Assembly: GCF_010206195.1 (NCBI RefSeq) | Contig: NZ_VIQT01000003.1 | Coordinates: 185,299-235,770 of the forward strand | Length of the DNA: 50,472 nucleotides | Reading direction: 5' to 3' | Source of the DNA: Anaerotruncus colihominis | GTDB lineage: Bacteria > Bacillota > Clostridia > Oscillospirales > Ruminococcaceae | Part shown: positions 32,056 to 40,106 of the stretch, in pieces | How the letters are laid out: each line of letters begins with the position of its first letter | Position numbering within the stretch: position 1 is the stretch's first letter | Position numbers and translations under genes: made by a program | The notes under the pieces: generated by a model | Database searches by the model: none | What the model was told of the DNA's origin: nothing | Seen by the model: the letters and a program-made list of their open reading frames with translations, nothing else

Positions 32056-32880
32056 CTACACACGTAACCCAAGCCACTGTTTGAGCGCGTCAAGACAGGT
32101 AAAATCGCCGATCAGCGCATCCGCGCCCGCTTTGACAAGGCGCTCGCGCTTGACGGGATTGACCCCGCGCAGCGCCGTCTCATCCGTGGCCGCGCCGAGC
32201 GCATACGCGCCGCACGCCGCGCCGAGCGCAATTTCTACCTTGCCGTCGCCGACCACAAGCAGCCGGTCGCCCGCCAGCTTCTTTTCCTCAAGCAGCAGCC
32301 TGAGCACCGCCTCTTTCGAGCAGGCGGCGGCGCGCTCCGGCGCGCCGCGAATTTCGGAAAAACAGTCCGCGACGCCGAGGATGCCCGCCTCGCGCAGCAC
32401 GTCGCGATGATCGGTGCCGCTGGCGAGATAAACGTCGACGCCCGCCTCCCGCAGCGTATGCAGAAAATCGACTGCGCCCGCGATCAGATATTGCTCCGGG
32501 CGGTCCTCGCCGCTCTCAAGCCGCTGTATGCGTTCGCCCACGCGCTGCATCAGGCGGCGGTTGTATTCATCCTTATACCACCATTCGTCGCGTCCGGGCG
32601 CGCCGCCATTGGCCGCGACGGCCTGTTCGGCGAGCCAGCGCATCTGATAGACCGTCTGGATGCCGGTCGACTGGTCGATATATTCGTCAACCCTGCGCCG
32701 CAGCGCGTCGTCAACTTGTCCGCCGCCGATGTATTCCAACATCATCGGCCGCATGACCTCCTCCCATCCGCAGCGCAGCGTGGAAAAGGTCCCGTCGAAA
32801 TCAAAAATTGCGGCGCGTATACGGCCGCCCGGCAGACGATCCGGATGCAGGATTTCAAGTCCGTTTTTGCTGTTGTTCAC
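32056..32880 (-). CDS. HAD family phosphatase
   Basis: A 274-aa haloacid-dehalogenase-type hydrolase with the nucleophile motif FDFDGTFST, a helical cap (about 45-130), the Ser/Thr motif YLASGTD, and an acidic motif VVGDGKVEI where the family usually has GD-x-x-x-D, so one Asp is replaced by Glu. It begins with GTG at 32880, overlapping the PfkB stop by 4 bp (GTGA), behind GAGGAG. It likely removes phosphate from a sugar phosphate in the pathway. It is longer than GmhB and has a cap, so it is not a standard heptose bisphosphatase. Confidence 0.85.
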   Translation of the reverse strand: MNNSKNGLEILHPDRLPGGRIRAAIFDFDGTFSTLRCGWEEVMRPMMLEYIGGGQVDDALRRRVDEYIDQSTGIQTVYQMRWLAEQAVAANGGAPGRDEWWYKDEYNRRLMQRVGERIQRLESGEDRPEQYLIAGAVDFLHTLREAGVDVYLASGTDHRDVLREAGILGVADCFSEIRGAPERAAACSKEAVLRLLLEEKKLAGDRLLVVGDGKVEIALGAACGAYALGAATDETALRGVNPVKRERLVKAGADALIGDFTCLDALKQWLGLRV

Positions 32881-33905
32881 CGGCTGTTCTCCTCAAATTT
32901 CTGTATAATTTCCGCAGGCGACGCGGTTCCGGTCGTCCCGATCTTTTTAACCGTCACGCCGGATGCAAGATTGGCAAACGCGAGCGCCTCCCCGCCGGCA
33001 GCTCCGACAGCGCGCGCCGCACAGAACGCCGACAAAAACGTATCCCCCGCCCCGACGATATCGACCGGCGGCTTCTGCGGGCGCGTCGGCGCGAAGGCAA
33101 GCCCTTCGCCGCTGCTGTACCACAGCGCGCCCACCTCGCCGAGCGTGACGATCACCGGACGGCCCGTGCGCTCGGAAAGCGCCTTTGCGATTTCGCCGTA
33201 TTCCTCCGGCGCCGGCGTATCAGACGGCGCGCGCCCAACGGCCAGCGCCGCTTCGACCTCGTTCGGCTTGAGAATCACGCCGGTGTAAAGCGCGGCGTTC
33301 TCGCGGCTGTCGACGATCACAGGCATACGCCCTCCGATCTCGGCCAGGCGCGCGCGCACGCGTCCGGTCAGCACGCCGTGGCGGTACTGGTCGCACACCG
33401 CGATAATGTCGCAGCGTTCGGCCGCTTCGTCGAGCGCCGCGAGCACCCGTTCCTCATCGTCGGCGGAGACCGGCTCAAAGTTCTCAAAGTCGATGCGCGG
33501 ATCCTCATACACCGTCTTGGAGATGCCCGCGCGCAGAGGCTTGCAGTAACATGGCGTCACGCGGCCCTGGCTGACGATGAGACGGCCTGTGTCGACGCCC
33601 CGTTTTGCAAAGCAGTCGCGCAGCAGAAAACCGCGCCAGTCGTCCCCGATGACCGAAACCACCGTCAGCTCCCCGACGCCGAGCGCCCGCAGGTTGCAGG
33701 CCACGTTGCCGCCGCCGCCCGGCGAAGCCGTCTCGCCGACGACCGGCAGCGGGAAATGCGGCGTCTCGCGCGACAGGCGCGACAGGCGCATATCCGCCCG
33801 CCAGTACAGGTCGAGGCAGACGTCGCCGATCATACAGACGCGCGCGTTTTGTATATCCCCGGCGAGCGCGCGCACGCGCGCCCCGTCAAGCTCCACCCGC
33901 TTCAT
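32877..33905 (-). CDS. PfkB family sugar kinase, HldA/RfaE-like
   Basis: A 342-aa ribokinase-fold kinase resembling the kinase half of RfaE/HldE. Visible are the N-terminal GDVCLDLYW, the Gly-rich substrate loop SPGGGGNVACNLRALG, KPNEVEAAL, and the C-terminal anion-hole/catalytic motif DIVGAGDTFLSAF. In lipopolysaccharide producers this enzyme makes heptose 1,7-bisphosphate; here there is no nucleotidyltransferase, and the neighbours point to catabolism or modification of an imported sugar. The ATG at 33905 lies 12 bp after the upstream gene. The substrate is not proven. Confidence 0.88.
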   Translation of the reverse strand: MKRVELDGARVRALAGDIQNARVCMIGDVCLDLYWRADMRLSRLSRETPHFPLPVVGETASPGGGGNVACNLRALGVGELTVVSVIGDDWRGFLLRDCFAKRGVDTGRLIVSQGRVTPCYCKPLRAGISKTVYEDPRIDFENFEPVSADDEERVLAALDEAAERCDIIAVCDQYRHGVLTGRVRARLAEIGGRMPVIVDSRENAALYTGVILKPNEVEAALAVGRAPSDTPAPEEYGEIAKALSERTGRPVIVTLGEVGALWYSSGEGLAFAPTRPQKPPVDIVGAGDTFLSAFCAARAVGAAGGEALAFANLASGVTVKKIGTTGTASPAEIIQKFEENSR

Positions 33906-33917
33906 GACGCGCGCCCC

Positions 33918-34880
33918 TCAATCAAGACGGGCCAGACGCCGGTACAGGGACGGGATCGTCTCAAGATGGTTGCCGTAGATGTAAAGACCCGTGCCGCCGC
34001 CGGAGGTCGGACGGTTGATAACATTCTTGCGCGGACGGTAATAATAATCGTACTTATCTTTTCCTATATCGGTACGATAATCGCCCATCGGCAGAATATC
34101 AAAATTGGCCGTTGTAATCTGAAAGGTCGGATAACCCTGGTTGCGCGCAATGGACAGCGCCTTCAAAAACACCTCCGCGCCGGTGACGGCCGAACCGATG
34201 TTCATATGCACGCCGCCGTCAAGTGTCGATATCGAATGGCAGAAGTACGCGAAATCGACGCCGCTCGTGCGCCCGATCGCGCCGAAATCGGCATATGGAT
34301 GCTGATGGATGATGTCGGTGCCGATCGTGACATGATATGTCACCGGCACGCCCATCTGAAAGGCGCGGTAGAGCACACAGTCCTGCTTATTCGGAAAACG
34401 CTCCGGATGCCCGTCGATATAAGCGGCTAAACTCTGTCCATAACCATAGCCGCACGCGTCGCCCTCACGAATCGCCTCGTTCATCCAGCGCCCGGTTTCC
34501 TCCCACATGCCGAAGCTGCCGTCCTCAATCGCAGTAGGCACATGCTCCGACGTGCCGCCCAGGTACGCCAGCTCAAAATCGTGGATGCTGCCGGCGCCGT
34601 TGCTGGCCAGGTGGGTGATATAGCCGTTTTCCATCAGCCGGATCAGATACCGCGATAGGCCGCACTTGATCACATGCGCGCCGATAAAGCAGGTGATTGT
34701 GCGTTTTTCATCGCGCGCCTTTTTAAGCTTTTCGACCAGCACGTCAAACTCCGGGCTTGTGAACAGCGGACCCTGCTCCTGCCCCGGCACAGCCATGTTG
34801 TCGATGCGCACCAGATTGTGGCGGTCGTGCGCGGAAAAGGTTTTTGTCTTTGTGAAATCAATTTTGTCAGGCTGGAACAT
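33918..34880 (-). CDS. Conserved protein of unknown function, first gene of sugar operon
   Basis: A 320-aa soluble protein. I see an alpha/beta fold with the conserved-looking stretch CFIGAHVIKCGLSRYLIRLM, NGAGSIHDFELAYLGGTSEHV, and HVTIGTDIIHQHPYADFGAIG. The overall look recalls deoxyhypusine-synthase-like proteins found beside heptose-phosphate genes in some bacteria, but this is a recollection, not a demonstrated match. The ATG at 34880 follows GGGAGGCG; an upstream frame is rejected. It opens an operon of five enzyme genes, and the conserved His/Asp positions suggest an enzyme acting on the same phosphosugar. Function unknown. Confidence 0.6.
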   Translation of the reverse strand: MFQPDKIDFTKTKTFSAHDRHNLVRIDNMAVPGQEQGPLFTSPEFDVLVEKLKKARDEKRTITCFIGAHVIKCGLSRYLIRLMENGYITHLASNGAGSIHDFELAYLGGTSEHVPTAIEDGSFGMWEETGRWMNEAIREGDACGYGYGQSLAAYIDGHPERFPNKQDCVLYRAFQMGVPVTYHVTIGTDIIHQHPYADFGAIGRTSGVDFAYFCHSISTLDGGVHMNIGSAVTGAEVFLKALSIARNQGYPTFQITTANFDILPMGDYRTDIGKDKYDYYYRPRKNVINRPTSGGGTGLYIYGNHLETIPSLYRRLARLD

Positions 34881-34929
34881 CTGCGAAACGCCTCCCTGGG
34901 ACTGTGGTCCCGCCAATTTTTAAAACGAC

Positions 34930-34958
34930 TTTACAAATTGCTTTTTTCATATTATAAT
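34930..34958 (+). promoter_or_regulatory. Promoter of the ROK repressor gene
   Basis: TTTACA (34930-34935) and TATAAT (34953-34958) are separated by 17 bp. The -10 overlaps that of the opposite promoter by four bases. Confidence 0.7.
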
Positions 34959-34979
34959 AAAGCCACCCAAAAAAGTCAA
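34951..34979 (-). promoter_or_regulatory. Promoter of the sugar enzyme/two-component operon
   Basis: On the minus strand TTGACT (34979-34974) and TATAAT (34956-34951) are separated by 17 bp. The transcript starting near 34944 can read through eight tightly spaced genes to 26216. The -35 touches the ribosome site of the divergent ROK gene. Confidence 0.75.
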
Positions 34980-34994
34980 GGAGGCGCATTAAAA

Positions 34995-36191
34995 ATGCCC
35001 CAGACCGTCAAAGGCGGAAACGCCCAGGACATGAAAACGCGCAACCGTCTGCTTGTGCTGCAAATGCTCTGTACATGCGGTCCGCTTTCGCGGGGGGAAA
35101 TCGCCGGGCGGGCAGGGCTTTCAAAGATGACAGCTACCAACATCATCTCCGACCTGGAGGCAGCCGGCCTGATCGCCGAGGAGAAGGGCGAATCGGCGGG
35201 CGCGGGCCGCAGGCCCGGGCTGATACGGCTTTCGCCCGCGTCGCCGCTCGTCTGTGGGATCACGATCGGCCGGCGGCGGTGCGAAGCAGTCCTCGCCGAT
35301 CTGTCCGCGCAAATCGTCGCGCGGGAATCAGCCTGCTATGACAACGCGCTTGACGGGCCCCGGCTTTCAGAGCTGCTCGCGCGCCTGTGCAGCCGCCTGC
35401 TGGGGCGGGCCGGCCGGCCTGTCACCGGCATTGGAGCCGCAGCGCTCGGCCCGCTCAACGCGCGCGCCGGTACGCTGCTTTGCCCGCCCAATTTCTACGG
35501 TATCGAACATCTGCCCGTGCGCGCCATCCTTTCGGAGGCGTCCGGCCTGCCCTGCGTGCTGCTGCACGACGTTTCAGCCGCCGCGCTCGCGGAACAGCTC
35601 TATGGGGCGGGGCGGGCGTTTGAGAGCTTTTTTTACCTGCAAATCCGCGACGGCATCGGTGCGGGCATGGTCCTCGACGGCGAGCTGTTCGACGGCGTGG
35701 CCGGACTGAGCGGCGAACTTGGACATGTTTCCATCAATTTTGAGGGACCGAAGTGCGCCTGCGGCGGCCGCGGCTGCCTGGAGTGTTATGCCAGCGAGCG
35801 GGCGCTGCTCGCTTACGCGCATGAATATGCCGCCCAAACCGGCGGCGCTGCGCCCGAAAACTGGTCCGACGCCATCCGTGCCGCAGGCGCGGGCGACGCA
35901 GCCTGTGCCGCCGCGTTGGAACGATACTGCGGCTACGTGGCCGCCGCGCTTTCCAACGCGTTATGTCTCGTCGATGTGCACCGCGTCTTTGTCGGCTATG
36001 ACGGGGACGAAAACGGCCTGCTGGAGCGCCTGCTCGAACAGCGTGTCAATGAGCGCCTGCAAATCGCCGGCTGCCGGCGGATCACCGTACAGCGCAGCTC
36101 ATTTGGGAGCGAGGCCTCCATTTACGGAGCGGCGGCGCTTGCCGCGCGGCACGTGTTCGACGGAACGTTCCCGCTGCCACAGCGTGTCTAA
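34995..36191 (+). CDS. ROK family transcriptional repressor (NagC/XylR type)
   Basis: A 398-aa protein. An N-terminal winged helix (about 12-70; LSRGEIAGRAGLSKMTATNIISDLEAAGLI) precedes a ROK sugar-binding domain with the zinc site GHVSINFEGPKCACGGRGCLECYAS and LQIRDGIGAGMVL. The kinase phosphate loop near residue 90 is degenerate (GITIGRRRCEAVL), as expected for a sensor and not a kinase. The ATG at 34995 follows AAGGAGG. It is divergent from the sugar operon and most likely represses it, released by the imported sugar or its phosphate. It is followed by a strong terminator. Confidence 0.92.
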   Translation: MPQTVKGGNAQDMKTRNRLLVLQMLCTCGPLSRGEIAGRAGLSKMTATNIISDLEAAGLIAEEKGESAGAGRRPGLIRLSPASPLVCGITIGRRRCEAVLADLSAQIVARESACYDNALDGPRLSELLARLCSRLLGRAGRPVTGIGAAALGPLNARAGTLLCPPNFYGIEHLPVRAILSEASGLPCVLLHDVSAAALAEQLYGAGRAFESFFYLQIRDGIGAGMVLDGELFDGVAGLSGELGHVSINFEGPKCACGGRGCLECYASERALLAYAHEYAAQTGGAAPENWSDAIRAAGAGDAACAAALERYCGYVAAALSNALCLVDVHRVFVGYDGDENGLLERLLEQRVNERLQIAGCRRITVQRSSFGSEASIYGAAALAARHVFDGTFPLPQRV

Positions 36192-36203
36192 GCCCCCTGT
36201 AAT

Positions 36204-36246
36204 ACGTGGCGCGCCCCGCAAAAAAGCGGGGCGCGCCACGTTGTTT
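36204..36246. terminator. Strong terminator between converging genes
   Basis: A 16-bp perfect stem (36204-36219 with 36226-36241) with an A6 loop and a short T-rich tail serves the ROK repressor gene. It also ends close to the stop of the minus-strand glucokinase. Confidence 0.85.
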
Positions 36247-37195
36247 ATCTGCCCGCCTGCGCCGCCAGCATGGCGGCGCCGATCAAGCCGGCCTTATAGC
36301 CGAGCGTACACGCCTCAATACGGGCGGACGGCGCGCCTTCGCCGCCGAACACCTGTGGATAAACGCGCGCGCGCAGCGGCCTGAACAATCCCTCACCCTC
36401 CTTGGCGATACCGCCGCCAAGGCTGACAACCTCGGGCTGAAAGATATTGATGATATTGGCCACACCGCAGGCAAGCGCGTCGATATAGTCGTCTACAACC
36501 GCCTGTCCGGCAGCGTCGCCGGCCTTGGCCGCGTCGAACGCGGTGCGCCCCGTAACGCCCTCTCGCGCCAATTTTGCAAGCAGGCTTTCCGGATGGGTCT
36601 GCGCAGCCTCTCGCGTGCTTGTGATCAGCCCCGTCGCTGAGGCATACGCCTCCAGACAGCCGCGCCGTCCGCAGGTGCACAGCCGTCCGTTGCGTTCAAT
36701 CACCATATGTCCCACTTCACTGGCAGCGAAGTTAGAGCCGGTTAAGATTTCTCCGTCGAGCACAACGCCCGAGCCGACGCCCGTGCCGAGCGTCACAACG
36801 ACGGCGCTCTTTGTTCCCCGCGCGCTGCCCGCGCAGTATTCGCCGAGCGCGGCGACATTCGCGTCGTTCCCCATAGCTGCGCGCAGCCCCAGGTGATCCA
36901 TCAGCCGTGTGCGCACCGGATAGTCACGCCAGTCGAGATTGTTGGAATACTCCACCACGCCCGTCTGTGGATTGACTGTCCCAGGGCACCCAACGCCAAG
37001 CCCGTCCATCTGCTCCAGCGTCAGGCCCGCTTCATCGAGCGCGGTGCGCACAGCCGCCGCAATATCCGCGCAGACCTCATCCGCACTGCGCGGCAAAGCT
37101 GTCGGCAGGCTGCCTTCGCCCAAAATCGCACAGCCGCCGTCCACAACGGCCGCCTTGATATTTGTTCCGCCTAAATCAACCCCGATATAATACAT
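36245..37195 (-). CDS. ROK family glucokinase
   Basis: A 316-aa ROK kinase: N-terminal GVDLGGTNIKAAVV (ATP loop), GLGVGCPGTVN, catalytic Asp in GNDANVAALGEY, VTLGTGVGSGVVL, and an intact zinc motif GHMVIERNGRLCTCGRRGCLEAYAS. This set is characteristic of Firmicute glucokinase (GlcK), which forms glucose-6-phosphate. The ATG at 37195 follows GGAGGGG with a 6-bp gap. It lies 31 bp after manA in the same direction, so the two form an operon for hexose entry into glycolysis. Confidence 0.9.
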   Translation of the reverse strand: MYYIGVDLGGTNIKAAVVDGGCAILGEGSLPTALPRSADEVCADIAAAVRTALDEAGLTLEQMDGLGVGCPGTVNPQTGVVEYSNNLDWRDYPVRTRLMDHLGLRAAMGNDANVAALGEYCAGSARGTKSAVVVTLGTGVGSGVVLDGEILTGSNFAASEVGHMVIERNGRLCTCGRRGCLEAYASATGLITSTREAAQTHPESLLAKLAREGVTGRTAFDAAKAGDAAGQAVVDDYIDALACGVANIINIFQPEVVSLGGGIAKEGEGLFRPLRARVYPQVFGGEGAPSARIEACTLGYKAGLIGAAMLAAQAGR

Positions 37196-37226
37196 ATCGT
37201 CCCCTCCGTGCCAACTTTTCAAACAG

Positions 37227-38180
37227 TCATATGGTTGTCAAAAGGAGCGTGCCCGCTCCGTCAAGCGCAAATTCCGGCGCATCAGCCGGGATGAAAGCGC
37301 TGCTTCCCTTTTTAAGCGCAAGCGTCTCGTTCCCACAGCAAAGCGACGCCACGCCGTCCAGGCACAGGACAGACACAAACGACGCGCCGCCCGGCGTGTA
37401 CGAATAGCGTCCCGCAAGCTTGAGCGTATCCGCGGTAAAGTAGGCGCAGCCAGCCAGCCGGCGCAGCGTACCGCCGGCGACCGGACGCGGCGGCACGGCG
37501 CCCGGCGCGTCCTGACTGGCGGGCGCAAGGCACGCGACCTGCATCGCCTTATCGATGTGCAGCGGGCGGGGCTTTCCGTCCGCGCCGACGCGGCCGAAAT
37601 CATAAACACGATAGGTCGTATTTGAGTTTTCCTGAATCTCCGCCAGCAGAATGCCCGCCCCAATGGCATGGACCGTCCCGGCGGCGATAAAGAAGACATC
37701 CCCCGGGTGAACTGGGGCCTTGTGCAGCACTTCGGTGATGGTATTGCTGGCTATGCGCCGGCGCGCCTCATCGGCTGAAATCTCCCGCTCAAAGCCAAAA
37801 TACAGGAACGCGCCCGGCTCGCAGTCGAGGATATACCACATTTCCGTCTTGCCGCGTTCCCCCTCCACGCGCATACCGTACACATCATCGGGATGCACCT
37901 GCACTGAAAGGTTCTGCGCGGCGTCGATGAGTTTCACCATCACTGGGAAATCACCGGCCGGGCAGCGGCTTCCAAGAGCGGCGGGGTTGTCCTTTATAAA
38001 TGCGGAAAACCGCGTCCCGGCCAACGGACCGGAGGCGATCACCGCATCGCCGTCCGGATGCGCCGACAGCTCCCAGCTCTCGGCCAGCGGCGCGGGGCCG
38101 TCCTTCCCGAATTGGTCGCGCAGCTTCACGCCGCCCCAAATATAATCCTTAAACGCCGGATTGAGCAAAAACGGCAGCAT
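37227..38180 (-). CDS. manA: Mannose-6-phosphate isomerase, class I
   Basis: A 317-aa cupin-type isomerase: FKDYIWGGVKLR at the start, zinc ligands in LSVQVHPDD and GKTEMWYI, and the C-terminal ligand in FIAAGTVHAIGAG followed by EIQENSNTTYRVYDFGR. The length matches the short Firmicute ManA. It interconverts mannose-6-phosphate and fructose-6-phosphate. The ATG at 38180 follows GGAGG; two TTG codons just before it are ignored. It is the first gene of a manA-glucokinase operon. Confidence 0.94.
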   Translation of the reverse strand: MLPFLLNPAFKDYIWGGVKLRDQFGKDGPAPLAESWELSAHPDGDAVIASGPLAGTRFSAFIKDNPAALGSRCPAGDFPVMVKLIDAAQNLSVQVHPDDVYGMRVEGERGKTEMWYILDCEPGAFLYFGFEREISADEARRRIASNTITEVLHKAPVHPGDVFFIAAGTVHAIGAGILLAEIQENSNTTYRVYDFGRVGADGKPRPLHIDKAMQVACLAPASQDAPGAVPPRPVAGGTLRRLAGCAYFTADTLKLAGRYSYTPGGASFVSVLCLDGVASLCCGNETLALKKGSSAFIPADAPEFALDGAGTLLLTTI

Positions 38181-38246
38181 CAACAAAACCTCCTTATTGC
38201 CTGCTGTCGCTTTCAGCCGCAGGCTCCCCTTTAAAATCCTGTTCTC

Positions 38247-38275
38247 ATCCTATCCGATTTGTGAGATAAAGTCAA
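38247..38275 (-). promoter_or_regulatory. Promoter of the manA-glucokinase operon
   Basis: On the minus strand TTGACT (38275-38270) and TAGGAT (38252-38247) are separated by 17 bp, about 67 bp upstream of the manA ATG. Confidence 0.6.
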
Positions 38276-38315
38276 CAAAATTCCATCCAATTACTTCCTA
38301 TTGTAAGATTTGTAC

Positions 38316-38348
38316 AAAAAATGAGCCTCCTTGCAGGAGGCCCATTTT
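38316..38348. terminator. Terminator of the CarD gene
   Basis: A hairpin GCCTCC/GGAGGC with TTGC loop is extended by AAAAATG/CATTTTT arms. It lies upstream of manA and downstream of carD, separated from carD by the MITE. Confidence 0.75.
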
Positions 38349-38349
38349 T

Positions 38350-38513
38350 AGAACCTGTATTCACAGCCAGAGGATGCTGGGCAGGCGAGGCGTTTTGTAC
38401 CTGATCAAGGCGAATTTTTGCAGGCGGGCTGTCGTCCGGCAAGAAAATTTAACGTGGAGCGGGGGCAAAAGGCCCGCCTGGACAGCGTGTGGCGACTGTG
38501 AATACAGGTTCTT
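38350..38513. mobile_element. 164-bp MITE with 17-bp perfect terminal inverted repeats
   Basis: The ends carry agaacctgtattcacag (38350-38366) and its exact reverse complement (38497-38513). TTA flanks both sides, a possible 3-bp target duplication whose right copy is the carD stop codon read on the minus strand. There is no ORF of note and no transposase. It is unrelated in its ends to the element at 3485. Confidence 0.75.
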
Positions 38514-39021
38514 AGCTTGCCTGTTCGAGCCGGTCCGTAATATACCGTTCGACATCCTCGCGCGCAATTCCCAAAACGACCGCAAATTCGCCGTAAAGCA
38601 GATCCTCGGCGCGCTTCCTATACCGCTGGTCAAGCTGCGCCGGCTTTTTTCCGTTTTTCTGGCAGACCGCATTTTTGCTGTGGACCATCTTGATAAGCTG
38701 TACAAGCGTCTCACACTGATGCGTGTCAAAGCACGCGCGGTAACTGTCGGATAAAACGCGCTGATTGCGCCCATCGTATATCTCCCCCCTGATGGAGGGA
38801 ATTTTCGCAATCAGCTCCTCGGCGGCCTGTCTTGTCAGAATGGGACGCGTAAACACCGGCGTGTCAATCGGTGCATAAATCACGCCCGCCTGATAAACGG
38901 GCGCAAGCGTATAATACAGCTTGTTGCCGTCAGCGCCTTTGATATGGTCCGGGTGGCCGACCTGTTCCACACGGCATACGCCTGTGTTCCCATAAATAAT
39001 CATATCCCCTTCTTGAAACAT
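38512..39021 (-). CDS. CarD family transcriptional regulator
   Basis: A 169-aa protein with the CarD/CdnL/TRCF RNA-polymerase-interacting domain at the N-terminus (FQEGDMIIYGNTGVCRV, LYYTLAPVYQAGVIYAPID) followed by an all-helical DNA-binding region with QRYRKRAEDLLYGEFAVVLG. Family members stabilise RNA polymerase open complexes and adjust rRNA and metabolic gene transcription. The ATG at 39021 is chosen over a GTG one codon before. The stop codon coincides with the right end of the MITE. It is transcribed alone. Confidence 0.92.
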   Translation of the reverse strand: MFQEGDMIIYGNTGVCRVEQVGHPDHIKGADGNKLYYTLAPVYQAGVIYAPIDTPVFTRPILTRQAAEELIAKIPSIRGEIYDGRNQRVLSDSYRACFDTHQCETLVQLIKMVHSKNAVCQKNGKKPAQLDQRYRKRAEDLLYGEFAVVLGIAREDVERYITDRLEQAS

Positions 39022-39068
39022 CACATCACCGTTCCTTTACCCATCAGATTCCTATATCTTCTATTTAT

Positions 39069-39098
39069 ATTTTATCACTTTTTAACAAGCTTTAGCAA
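39069..39098 (-). promoter_or_regulatory. Candidate carD promoter
   Basis: On the minus strand TTGCTA (39098-39093) and TAAAAT (39074-39069) are separated by 18 bp in an AT-rich region. Confidence 0.5.
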
Positions 39099-39190
39099 AC
39101 TTTTTTCTGTAAACCCAATAATATTGTTTATTTTGCGCATGAATATCGCAGAAGGTTTTTGCATATTTTGTCCATATCTATCACCAACAA

Positions 39191-39224
39191 AGCCGCCCGC
39201 GCCGCAAAAGCGGCGCGGGCGGCT
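39191..39224 (-). terminator. Terminator of the GntR gene
   Basis: A 14-bp perfect stem (39191-39204 with 39211-39224, arm AGCCGCCCGCGCCG) lies 20 bp after the gntR stop, with a T-rich sequence following on the minus strand. Confidence 0.8.
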
Positions 39225-39244
39225 CACAGTGTCCGGGCAAAGCC

Positions 39245-39973
39245 TCAGTGATAGACGCCCTGCGCGATCTGCATCACATACCGTTCCCCGATGGAATCGG
39301 TGATATCAAGAAAAACCGGCTCCCCGGTTGCCAGGAATCCGACATGCTCCATCCGCAGAATCGGTGTAGAAACGCTGATATGCAGCCGCCGCGCGGTATC
39401 TTCATCCGTCAGCGTTGCAGTAACGAAGCTCTCGCCGTGATGAAGCGGTACGCCGAGCTTTTCGGTGAGCATGGCGATCAGCGACATCTCCAGCATCCCG
39501 GCTTGAAGGGTCGGTACATAAGCGTGGTTGATATATGCCGTACAGTGGGAAATCGGCTCCTGATCCGCCAGACGCACGCGGGAAAGACTCCATACGGGCG
39601 CGCCAAGCTCAAGCCGCAGATGTTTTGCGACCTTTTCATCAGCCGGAACGAGCGCGAGCCGGATATCCCGTATGCCCGGCACCAGCCCGGAAACAAGCAG
39701 CTGATCTGTAAAGCTTTTGATCACCGCGGAGGAATGATCGAGCGCGACGCCGCTTTTAAACGTTCCGCGTCCCTGTATTTTAGTCAGCAGCCCCTCGTTG
39801 ACCAAGGCTGTAATCGCCTGACGGACAGTGCCGCGGCTCACATCGTACTTGACGGCGAGCTGCTGCTCCGTCTCGATCTGCTCCCCATAGGCCATATCCT
39901 TGATCTCTTGGCGCAGATCCTCCATTATTTGATGATATAAGGAGATACCTGCAACTTTTTTCAGAGCACTCAT
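39245..39973 (-). CDS. GntR family regulator (HutC/UTRA type)
   Basis: A 242-aa regulator. An N-terminal GntR winged helix (about 10-75; TEQQLAVKYDVSRGTVRQAITALVNEGLL, GRGTF) is followed by a UTRA ligand-binding domain (about 90-240) ending ITDSIGERYVMQIAQG. HutC-type members bind small ligands such as sugar phosphates or nucleoside derivatives. It lies just after the second BMP importer operon but has its own promoter. Its candidate targets are the AGTTGT boxes in the 44746-45107 divergent promoter. The ribosome site is weak (GGGTG). Confidence 0.92.
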   Translation of the reverse strand: MSALKKVAGISLYHQIMEDLRQEIKDMAYGEQIETEQQLAVKYDVSRGTVRQAITALVNEGLLTKIQGRGTFKSGVALDHSSAVIKSFTDQLLVSGLVPGIRDIRLALVPADEKVAKHLRLELGAPVWSLSRVRLADQEPISHCTAYINHAYVPTLQAGMLEMSLIAMLTEKLGVPLHHGESFVTATLTDEDTARRLHISVSTPILRMEHVGFLATGEPVFLDITDSIGERYVMQIAQGVYH

Positions 39974-40005
39974 TTTTTCACCCGGATCGTGGCAATTTGA
40001 AAGCG

Positions 40006-40035
40006 CAGGTCCCCGCCGCAGCGGGCAAGGACCTG
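40006..40035 (-). other. Hairpin in the gntR leader
   Basis: CAGGTCC and GGACCTG arms enclose an inner CCCGC/GCGGG stem. No T run follows, and it lies downstream of the gntR promoter, so it is a leader structure or processing site, not a clear terminator. Confidence 0.5.
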
Positions 40036-40050
40036 CTGATTCCTGTTTTC

Positions 40051-40079
40051 ATAATACACATTCATCCGAAATCTGTCAA
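40051..40079 (-). promoter_or_regulatory. gntR promoter
   Basis: On the minus strand TTGACA (40079-40074) and TATTAT (40056-40051) are separated by 17 bp, directly after the stop of the BMP lipoprotein gene. Confidence 0.7.
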
Positions 40080-40106
40080 CAGATGAACCCATGATTTTCC
40101 ATATTT

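Noticed and set aside
32808..34430. Long plus-strand ORF of 540 aa
   Set aside because: Antisense to the HAD, PfkB and operon-leading genes, with the Arg/Ala/His-rich composition of a shadow frame.
36245..37195. Glucokinase gene as part of the rare-sugar operon
   Set aside because: It is separated by the ROK repressor and a strong terminator, and is co-directional with manA under a separate promoter, so it is better seen as general hexose metabolism.
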